64,000 nt of DNA from an uncultured Desulfobacter sp. (lineage in GTDB: Bacteria > Desulfobacterota > Desulfobacteria > Desulfobacterales > Desulfobacteraceae), in assembly GCF_963666675.1 (NCBI RefSeq), contig NZ_OY762929.1:4994001-5058000 (forward strand), given 5' to 3'. The position numbers and the translations under genes were made by a program. Shown here in pieces: positions 26,064 to 33,244 of this stretch; position 1 is the stretch's first letter, and every line of letters begins with the position of its first letter. The notes beneath the pieces are model-generated. The model made no database searches. It had not been told where the DNA came from and saw nothing but the letters and a program-made list of their open reading frames with translations.

Positions 26064-26304
26064 TAAGCATATTCAAAAATGTTTCAGCTCTGTTTTTTTT
26101 CTGTTGGGTCAGCATCCGGCATAGGCTGAACAGCCGTTCTATTCTCGGATCATCCATGGCCGTGTCCCCGCCGGCAGCCCGCTCTATTCTGTCAAGAATT
26201 GCGGCGGTTTCAAGCAGGTAGGACCGCGCCTCCAGGTAGTACATCCCCAAGAGTTCCTCGGCGGTTTTCTGCGGCGTCAACCCTTTACATTCATTCTCTT
26301 TCAT
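26056..26304 (-). CDS. small helical protein of unknown function
   Basis: 82 aa, mostly helical, with no signal peptide and one cysteine near each end of the fold. GGAGAAATT sets the ATG at 26304. The 3' end overlaps the cupin gene by 8 bp and the 5' end is 20 bp from the YdjY-like gene, so it is embedded in the minus-strand run. It is far shorter than EboA (~220 aa) and not recognisably similar. I do not recognise the family. Confidence 0.72.
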   Translation of the reverse strand: MKENECKGLTPQKTAEELLGMYYLEARSYLLETAAILDRIERAAGGDTAMDDPRIERLFSLCRMLTQQKKNRAETFLNMLSD

Positions 26305-26324
26305 AATTTCTCCGTGACATAAGT

Positions 26325-27128
26325 CTAATTTTCACACCGGGTTTTTGCAATCACAGCCGGATCACTCACCGGGGAAATCTTAACGACAACCGGCGTACCC
26401 ACGGGGGGCACCACCAAATGATTAACCTGATAAAGCGAATCGTCGGTACCGGTATCACTTCGGTGGTCTATGATCGCAACCGGATCATGGAAACTTGCAA
26501 TAATAGATCCTTCAACCTGTGCCTGGTACTCCCCATTCAGGAATTTTGAACCTGTAAATACCCAGTCCGTCGTCTCCATGACATGCTGTAACTTGTTGTA
26601 AAACAATACGGTTTCCAGGGGATATTCATGGATTTTGCCTTCTGCCTGCCATGAGATAAGAATCCTGACCGGTGCCCCGCATGGTTTCTGGGACGCCCCC
26701 TGAAAATCAATGGGACGATCTCCCGGCTTCAGGCCAAGCAGGAGTAACGCGACCTGTATATGGTAGGGTTCGGCGTCCAGGACCAGAACGCTTTCATGCA
26801 GCTTTCCATATGCCGTACATGCAATATATTCAACCATGCCCGAGGCCATATTTACTTTGCCGTTGATACTGATGGACGGACCCTTCCTGTCCACGACTAT
26901 CGACCCTACCTGAAAACGATTTTCATCTAACTTTACAATTTCAGGCATGGAAATCCCGGCCGGCGGGGCAGGATCCGCCATCGGCCTGTGGCTGGGAACA
27001 ACGTTGCCTTCAACTGTTTTTTCCGAAGCGACAGGATTCATTTCAGCCGCCCAGATCCCGGAAGACAAAATAAACAATACAATTGTTGATATGGAAAATA
27101 ATTTCAAAATTACACACGTATCTTTCAT
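26325..27128 (-). CDS. secreted YdjY-domain-like protein
   Basis: 267 aa. Residues 1-27 are a signal peptide (ending IWAA). The central region (~60-175) has the YdjY-type pattern: RFQVGSIVVDRKGPSISINGKVNMASGMVEYIACTAYGKLHESVL, then LLLLGLKPGD. YdjY-like proteins are exported and found with redox or maturation genes in several phyla; their function is unknown. It lies between the TonB receptor (80-bp gap) and the small helical protein (20-bp gap), all on the same strand. A periplasmic partner role for the receptor or exporters is inference. Confidence 0.75.
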   Translation of the reverse strand: MKDTCVILKLFSISTIVLFILSSGIWAAEMNPVASEKTVEGNVVPSHRPMADPAPPAGISMPEIVKLDENRFQVGSIVVDRKGPSISINGKVNMASGMVEYIACTAYGKLHESVLVLDAEPYHIQVALLLLGLKPGDRPIDFQGASQKPCGAPVRILISWQAEGKIHEYPLETVLFYNKLQHVMETTDWVFTGSKFLNGEYQAQVEGSIIASFHDPVAIIDHRSDTGTDDSLYQVNHLVVPPVGTPVVVKISPVSDPAVIAKTRCEN

Positions 27129-27208
27129 GGTTATTTAAACAGTTTCAAAAATTAACTTGATACATCTTTTAAAGTCAATCACTATATTAAACCATGTTCC
27201 GGCCATTT

Positions 27209-29362
27209 TTAAAAAACAGCCGAAAGACTCAGTTCAAATGTCAGGGGCTCTCCGGGAAACGCTTCTGAAACATGGCGGCTGGACTCAACATATTCTTCAT
27301 CAAAAAGATTTTTAACCGAAAATTTAATTGATCCAAGATTCAGCCCCAATATTTTCTTTTTCAACGGCACTTTCACTAAAAAATCACACACCTGATAACT
27401 GCCAAAAACATAGCCGTCTCCAATGTACTGACCTCTGAAAGAGGCATCCGTCTGATCCACATAACGATACCCCAGGCCAAACGTCGTTCCCCATAATATA
27501 TTATCCGGCAGGGTATAGGTCTGCCATAAAGATATGCTGTGGGGCGGAAATGAGTCCAATTGCTGCTCAGCATCCTTATTTTCATAGTCTGTGTAGGTGT
27601 ATGACAATTGACAAAACCATGCCTTGGTCAGATGGCCTGCCATATTAATTTCAATACCCTGGGAGACCACCTCGCCTTCAAGTTCATACAGTCTTGCCTG
27701 GGGCGGATCCAATAATGAAGGGGTATTTTCCTGGGTGATATGAAAATAGGCCAAGCCCGCCCAGAAATTTTTCCCCACATTTTTTTTGATCCCCGTCTCC
27801 ATCATGGTGGACTTCCACGGCTCGGTAATTTCTTTGCCGTCCGCGTCATTATACCCGTAGTTCGGGGCTTCAGCGTATGTATAATTGCCGTAAACGGATA
27901 ATGAGGGTGTGATCAGATAGGTAAGCCCAAGCCGTGGACTGACAGCGGTTGCGCTGTTGCCCTGATCACTGGCATGACGGTCCGTACGAACCCCGGCAAG
28001 CACCCGCCAGTTGCCGATGGAAACCTGATCCTGTAAAAAGAGTCCGGCAGTTTCTACCGTTGTTTTAGAGTTGCCTGAAGATTGAAGGTTATCCGGCACA
28101 TAGATATCCGGAGAATTTAAATTGGTCTCCGCGGTGTAATCGCCATAAAGGTTGTCTCTTTCCGTATGTTCCTCCAGCCAGTTTGTGCCGACAACCCAGT
28201 TGTGCGTTGTGGCTCCCAATTCAAACTGACCGTCAAAATAGAAAAGCGCTTCCGTATTTTGCTGCTTTGTGTCCGACCAGCTGTACGAAAGACGGGAAGT
28301 CCCTGTTGACAGAACCGACTCGTAGAATTGTTCATAGGTTAGCCCCGACCCCCGAACTGGTGAATGAACCGCAGACCAGTAGGTACGATCCAGATCACTC
28401 ATGGCGTAGCTGACCCCTGCATTCAGGTTAACATGTTGAGATATGCGGTACTTTGCCCGAATCTGGTATATCGTTGCCAGATATTCGTCCCTGGCATCAT
28501 CATTACCGAAATAGGCATCGCTGTCCGTAACGAACTGATTATGATAATAGGGGATTCCCTGGTATGAGGCCGTATCCTGCCATTGAATAACGCCGACCAT
28601 GGAAATGCTGAACCGGTCCGTCACATTCCAGTCCCAGGAGGGCGCAAGCACCACCTTTCGGCCCCGATCAATATCATCGGGCAGGTAAAAGGGCTGCTCA
28701 CTTTCAACGGCGGCACTGATGCGAAAGTTTGAATCAAGGCTGCTGAGGGGCCGGTTGACATCCAGTAAAGCCCGATAACTTTGACCCGAATTCCATGATC
28801 CCTGGATTGAGGTTTCTCCAAAGGCTGAACTATCCGGGGATCTGGTCAGAATATTCACAGATCCGCCGCTGCCGTAGGCGCCAAGGGAGGAATTCTGTCC
28901 CCCGGAAATAGAATTCAAGGGTCCTTTGACAAAATCAACCCGTTCAATGATGGATGCATCCAGATAGATCGGTATATAAGTCGGCAACTGAAATCCGTTT
29001 AAAGATACCCCATTTCCACTGAACCCCCGCATGGAAATTTCACCGGCTGTTCTGGACATGGGCGTACGGCCGCCGGTCTGTGTGCCTGAGACATAGTCAA
29101 GGATTTCATAAAATGATGACGGTTCACGATCCCGAATCATCTCTTCGGGAACGACATCGATGGATAACGGCGTCTCAAGCAGCGGCAGATCGGTTAATGT
29201 CCCGCTGCTGCTGTACCCCGGGGTGGTCGAGTCGACCTTGCTTTCCTTCACTGTAACCTCGGGCAGGATGACATCGATATCGGCATCTTCGGCGTGAACA
29301 GAAAATGCCGTCAATAAAGAAAAACAAAGCAGTATCAGTCCGTAAAAATTTACCTTTTTCAT
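27209..29362 (-). CDS. TonB-dependent outer-membrane receptor
   Basis: 717 aa. Signal peptide 1-24 (ending VHA); a TonB box-like LPEVTVKES near 33. The plug domain spans ~50-170 (IDVVPEEMIRD, EISMRGFSGNGVSLNG, IERVDFVKGP, GSGGSVNILTR). A 22-strand barrel follows to the C-terminal phenylalanine. The plug and FhuA-like barrel resemble siderophore receptors (DPPQARLYELEGEVVSQGIEINMAG). It imports a large ligand using TonB energy. It sits 51 bp after an ABC permease and before the YdjY-like gene. Ligand: iron chelate or the local pathway product; not decidable from sequence. Confidence 0.93.
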   Translation of the reverse strand: MKKVNFYGLILLCFSLLTAFSVHAEDADIDVILPEVTVKESKVDSTTPGYSSSGTLTDLPLLETPLSIDVVPEEMIRDREPSSFYEILDYVSGTQTGGRTPMSRTAGEISMRGFSGNGVSLNGFQLPTYIPIYLDASIIERVDFVKGPLNSISGGQNSSLGAYGSGGSVNILTRSPDSSAFGETSIQGSWNSGQSYRALLDVNRPLSSLDSNFRISAAVESEQPFYLPDDIDRGRKVVLAPSWDWNVTDRFSISMVGVIQWQDTASYQGIPYYHNQFVTDSDAYFGNDDARDEYLATIYQIRAKYRISQHVNLNAGVSYAMSDLDRTYWSAVHSPVRGSGLTYEQFYESVLSTGTSRLSYSWSDTKQQNTEALFYFDGQFELGATTHNWVVGTNWLEEHTERDNLYGDYTAETNLNSPDIYVPDNLQSSGNSKTTVETAGLFLQDQVSIGNWRVLAGVRTDRHASDQGNSATAVSPRLGLTYLITPSLSVYGNYTYAEAPNYGYNDADGKEITEPWKSTMMETGIKKNVGKNFWAGLAYFHITQENTPSLLDPPQARLYELEGEVVSQGIEINMAGHLTKAWFCQLSYTYTDYENKDAEQQLDSFPPHSISLWQTYTLPDNILWGTTFGLGYRYVDQTDASFRGQYIGDGYVFGSYQVCDFLVKVPLKKKILGLNLGSIKFSVKNLFDEEYVESSRHVSEAFPGEPLTFELSLSAVF

Positions 29363-29413
29363 TTAAATTTCCTTTTTTTAAAATCTTATGCAATTTGGGT
29401 GTAAAAGTGATTT

Positions 29414-32257
29414 TCAAAATATATTTCTGCCTTGCTGAAGAAGTTTTAAAGGCGGTGTCCTGCCCACCTGGAAGGCCGGTATTGCGGCCGTCAGCGCTGA
29501 AAATATCAACGCGGTGATAATGCCGATGCCCAGTTGGTACCAGGGCACCACCAGTTCAGATTTCATCCCGCCGAAAAAACTGAAATGCTGTGCCGCCGTG
29601 GTACCGAACCAACCGGCAAGGATACCGAACCCCAGGCTAAGCAGGACGGCGGTGACACCGATCAATACCCCTTCGGCAATAATCATTCGCACAAGGGCCC
29701 ATCTGCTGAACCCGACGGCCCTTAAAATGCCCAATTCCCACCGCCGGGTTTGGACAGAGGAGATAATGACATTAAACAGTCCAATGCAGCCGATCAGCAT
29801 GGCAATGGCGGGCAGCATTCCCGCCGCCCAGAGCCATCGTTTTGCCATGGTTCTGATTTGATGGCGGATTTGCCTGAGGGTAACCGTCTGGATATAGGGC
29901 TGTTCCTTTTGATCAGAATTTTCGATGACAAATTGCGCCTTGTTTCTCGGTTTACCTTTGACGACCGATTGTCCGGTGATATCGGCATAAAAGGATTGAA
30001 GTTTGTCATCAACAGATGCGGGATCAACTTTATCAGACGTATAATTGAACCAGACATGCTGGGGCCGGTCGATGGAAAAGTGTTGGGCCACACTCTGATA
30101 GTCGGCAAATATCAATGCGGCTGCCCGGTGAACCCGAACCCGTAATCCGGTGGTTTTTGTCTGCCAGTGCCATCCCTTCATTTTCACCGACGCCGCTATT
30201 TTATAGGCGGCCTTGTGTTCAGGATTTTCAGGCGGAATCAATGTAAAGGTATCCCCGACTTCCATGCCGCTGACACGTAGAAAATGCTCAGGGACGATAC
30301 AGGCATTGCCTTGCTTGAGCATGGCCAACGCATCCTGTCTTGATCCGCGAACAAAACTGAAGTTAAATGTCGGATGATCAGAGCCCAGGGCTTTTTCCGG
30401 ATCCAGACCCACAATGACCACATTGTCCTGGCGTATGACGGATGCCTGGCGCGCACTATTGGTATAGTCCTTTGCCAGGCGGGGCTGTTCAACAAGAATA
30501 GCCAGACAATGGTTTGGATCTATCCCGGGGATCTTTGCAACCTGCAAGGCATCTGTGCCCGCCAGGCCATCGGGGCCGAAGGTAACCAAGGCATCCGGTA
30601 CCCATCGCCCGGGGACAAAATTTTCAAGCAGCGTATAGCCCCACACCTGAATACTGATGAACAGGCTCAATCCAACGCCCATGGCGAGAATTGAAGCCAC
30701 CGTTCGCCATAATTGAGAGGAGAGCTGTTTGGATAGCAGCTCCGGATTCACCCTGAAAATTCGGGCGATGACACCTCCCGCCAGTAGATACATAAACGAG
30801 GCAGCAGGCGGAGCAAGCAATATAAAGCCGATGCCCAGGCAGAAGACACAGGCCATTAAACGCACAAAGACAATCCGGCCGGCTTCCGCCGGCGCCATGA
30901 ATACGAACAATGCTGCCATGCAGATGAAAACCATGGAAACCACAAATAACCGTTTAATCAAAACAGCGTAATCCGAAACTTCTGCCTGGGGTGGCATCAT
31001 GGCATCCAGGGGCCTTACACGGGTAGAGCGCCAGGCCGGGAAAACAGCCGCCAACAGAGTGCCCCCAAACGTAGAAATGGCCGCAAGAATGATGCTCAGC
31101 ATCCCAATTTCCACGTTGTGGCGAAGGGCGATCATTGAAAAGGAACTTGCTGCCTTGGTGATGATTACGGCGCATCCAAAACCGCCGGCAAAGCCCAGGC
31201 CACTGACCAATATGGCCTGGATAAAAATAATCAGGGCCACATCGGCCCGCGTCAGCGCGACGGCACGCAGCATGGCAAATTCACGGATTTGTTCACTGAC
31301 CCCCATGTTCAAGGTGTTAAACACCATCAAAAAGGCAAAAAACATGGTTATGATAGTTGCCGCATAGGATTGCAGTTTCATATTTTTAGCGGATGCGGCC
31401 TCATCAAGCTGCTCTTCAAGATCGTGATCCCGCTGAAACTGAGCGGGCTGTGCATAGCTGTTCAGTATCGGCGTCCAGCGGAAACGAAAGTTGTGGACAT
31501 CTGCGCTCTTTTTCAGACAAAGTCCGATAAAGGTAATGGTAAATTTGTCGTTGGTGAGCGTTTCAGCATCGTCGGCGGAGACATAAATGCCGCCGACCGA
31601 AGGGGTCGGCAAAATAATGGTGCCGCTTACGCGGCCTGTCACAGGCATGGGCGGATTATCAATCACGCCGATGATCTCAAGCACTTTGGTTTTGCCGGGA
31701 CGGCCGATTTTGAGCCTACTGCCGATTTCCAATTTATACCTGTCGGCAATTTGCGCACTGACAACGGCATTGTACCGTCCGTTGACCGCTGTAGATCTGC
31801 CGGAATTGATCCACTCGCCTTTAAGAATCGGAAACGGCGGCAACGGCGCATCACCGGCAATCATCAACCCCTGGTGAACCCGGGCCACCTCAGGCATATC
31901 TTCGGGATCAGAGGCCGATCCAGGGGGCGGTGCCATCCTGACAACCTCATCGGTCTGTATGGTAATTCGTTTTGCCCACATGGCCTCGGCGGCAATGACC
32001 TCGGGATCTGCCCTGAGATCGGTCAGGGTCTGGGGCATTACATGGCGGTCAACAGAGCGGCTGATGGCGTCCACCGAAAGGGTGTACCGCCCCAATGCCC
32101 GTTCGGCAAACACATCATGACTTTTAAGGACGGCTTCGTAACCACTGACGATCCACAACACAATACAGGTTGAGGCCATGGCTGCAAATACGGTGAGAAA
32201 AAATCGAAGCCGGCGCTGCAGAATAAAATTGGCCCCAAGAAAAAAAACAGTTTTCAT
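29414..32257 (-). CDS. FtsX/MacB-type ABC transporter permease
   Basis: 947 aa. An N-terminal membrane helix (~12-35) is followed by a periplasmic MacB-like domain of ~240 residues. Helices at ~300-450 form the first FtsX domain (MFFAFLMVFNTLNMGVSEQIREFAMLRAVALTR), two more helices and a second periplasmic domain follow, and the final FtsX domain is at ~825-940 (RRWELGILRAVGFSRWALVRMI). This duplicated layout is that of ABC3/DevC-LolC-like permeases, which extract lipids or export substrates across the envelope. The start overlaps the stop of the ATPase gene by 4 bp, so they form one transporter. The substrate is unknown. Confidence 0.9.
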   Translation of the reverse strand: MKTVFFLGANFILQRRLRFFLTVFAAMASTCIVLWIVSGYEAVLKSHDVFAERALGRYTLSVDAISRSVDRHVMPQTLTDLRADPEVIAAEAMWAKRITIQTDEVVRMAPPPGSASDPEDMPEVARVHQGLMIAGDAPLPPFPILKGEWINSGRSTAVNGRYNAVVSAQIADRYKLEIGSRLKIGRPGKTKVLEIIGVIDNPPMPVTGRVSGTIILPTPSVGGIYVSADDAETLTNDKFTITFIGLCLKKSADVHNFRFRWTPILNSYAQPAQFQRDHDLEEQLDEAASAKNMKLQSYAATIITMFFAFLMVFNTLNMGVSEQIREFAMLRAVALTRADVALIIFIQAILVSGLGFAGGFGCAVIITKAASSFSMIALRHNVEIGMLSIILAAISTFGGTLLAAVFPAWRSTRVRPLDAMMPPQAEVSDYAVLIKRLFVVSMVFICMAALFVFMAPAEAGRIVFVRLMACVFCLGIGFILLAPPAASFMYLLAGGVIARIFRVNPELLSKQLSSQLWRTVASILAMGVGLSLFISIQVWGYTLLENFVPGRWVPDALVTFGPDGLAGTDALQVAKIPGIDPNHCLAILVEQPRLAKDYTNSARQASVIRQDNVVIVGLDPEKALGSDHPTFNFSFVRGSRQDALAMLKQGNACIVPEHFLRVSGMEVGDTFTLIPPENPEHKAAYKIAASVKMKGWHWQTKTTGLRVRVHRAAALIFADYQSVAQHFSIDRPQHVWFNYTSDKVDPASVDDKLQSFYADITGQSVVKGKPRNKAQFVIENSDQKEQPYIQTVTLRQIRHQIRTMAKRWLWAAGMLPAIAMLIGCIGLFNVIISSVQTRRWELGILRAVGFSRWALVRMIIAEGVLIGVTAVLLSLGFGILAGWFGTTAAQHFSFFGGMKSELVVPWYQLGIGIITALIFSALTAAIPAFQVGRTPPLKLLQQGRNIF

Positions 32258-33012
32258 TTGGCGGCACCCGTCGTCTGGGTATTGCCCAGGACAGCCGCCT
32301 GGTATCGATAGCTCAGCGTCTGCACGTCACTGAACCCAGACGTATCAAAGGAGTCAATAATCCGGCCGTCCTTTAAAATTACGATGCGATCCGAATAACT
32401 GGCCACAACAGGCTCGTGGGTTACCATCACAATGGTACTCCCCTGTTCATCACAGAGCCTACGCAAAATAGTGCAAATCTGCTCACCGGCGATGGAATCA
32501 AGATTTCCCGTGGGCTCATCAACCAGCATAATGGCCGGATCAGCGATCAAGGCCCGGGCGATGGCAACCCGTTGCTGCTCTCCCCCCGAAAGCGCATCGG
32601 GTTTGTGGGTTTTACGGTCGGTCATGCCGAGTAATTCGAGCAAGTCATCAACTTTACGGCTGATACCAGGTTCACTGAATCCGGGCAAACGAACATTATC
32701 CCCAGCGCTCAATATGGGAATAAGATTAAATGCCTGGAAGACCAGGCCGATATTTTTTTTCCGGAACCGGGTTAACTGATTGTCATTCAGCAGGCTTAAA
32801 TCCTGGGAATTGATTCGGATGCGTCCTTGATCAACATCCGTTAATCCGGCCATGGCATGGAGCAACGTGCTCTTCCCCGATCCGGATGCCCCCATGATCG
32901 CCACAAACTCACCTTTTCGTATGTCAAGACTTACGCCATTGAGCGCATTTATTTTCTTACTGCCCCGGCAAAAGCATTTGACAACATCCACAACCTCTAA
33001 AAGCAACGACAT
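32254..33012 (-). CDS. ABC transporter ATP-binding protein (LolD/MacB type)
   Basis: 252 aa from the ATG at 33012, with TAGGAGATCTT directly upstream. A longer in-frame start at 33066 would run through the repeat element and lacks a ribosome site. Walker A is GASGSGKST, the Q-loop region is GLVFQAFNLIP, the signature is LSGGEQQR, Walker B is IMLVDEPTGNLD and the switch His is in VMVTHEP. This is the LolD/MacB/FtsE class. It couples to the 947-aa permease (4-bp overlap). A 232-bp spacer with two tandem repeats separates it from the preceding permease. Confidence 0.94.
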   Translation of the reverse strand: MSLLLEVVDVVKCFCRGSKKINALNGVSLDIRKGEFVAIMGASGSGKSTLLHAMAGLTDVDQGRIRINSQDLSLLNDNQLTRFRKKNIGLVFQAFNLIPILSAGDNVRLPGFSEPGISRKVDDLLELLGMTDRKTHKPDALSGGEQQRVAIARALIADPAIMLVDEPTGNLDSIAGEQICTILRRLCDEQGSTIVMVTHEPVVASYSDRIVILKDGRIIDSFDTSGFSDVQTLSYRYQAAVLGNTQTTGAAK

Positions 33013-33021
33013 AAGATCTCC

Positions 33022-33206
33022 TATAACAGCCACGGGCTGACCTGACATATCAGCTGCCAGGCTCAACCCACAACGAAAGTTGAAAGTGCTGTGTTGGGTA
33101 TACAGACTTTCTTATAACGGCCATGGGCCGACCTGGTCTATCAACACCCAGGCTCGCCCCACAACAAAAAATGAAAGTAACTTAGTAACTTATTGGTACT
33201 TTCATA
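33022..33206 (-). repeat. tandem 91-bp imperfect repeat with covarying hairpin arms
   Basis: Copy 1 spans 33022-33112 and copy 2 33113-33206. The first 66 positions align without gaps. In each copy an inverted repeat is kept by paired changes: CAGCC-ACG-GGCTG in copy 1 and CGGCC-ATG-GGCCG in copy 2. A second helix (CCTG/CAGG, extended in copy 2 to CCTGG/CCAGG) and a third (GAAAGT/ACTTTC) are also conserved. On the minus strand the element lies immediately before the ribosome site of the ABC ATPase gene. A structured leader RNA or twin operator fits; no known riboswitch class was recognised. Confidence 0.75.
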
Positions 33207-33244
33207 TAAACAACCAACAAACAACTATAATTACAATGGTTTGC

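Noticed and set aside
31289..32173. 294-aa plus-strand open frame
   Set aside because: It is antisense to the 947-aa permease, whose motifs and coupling to the ATPase are clear.
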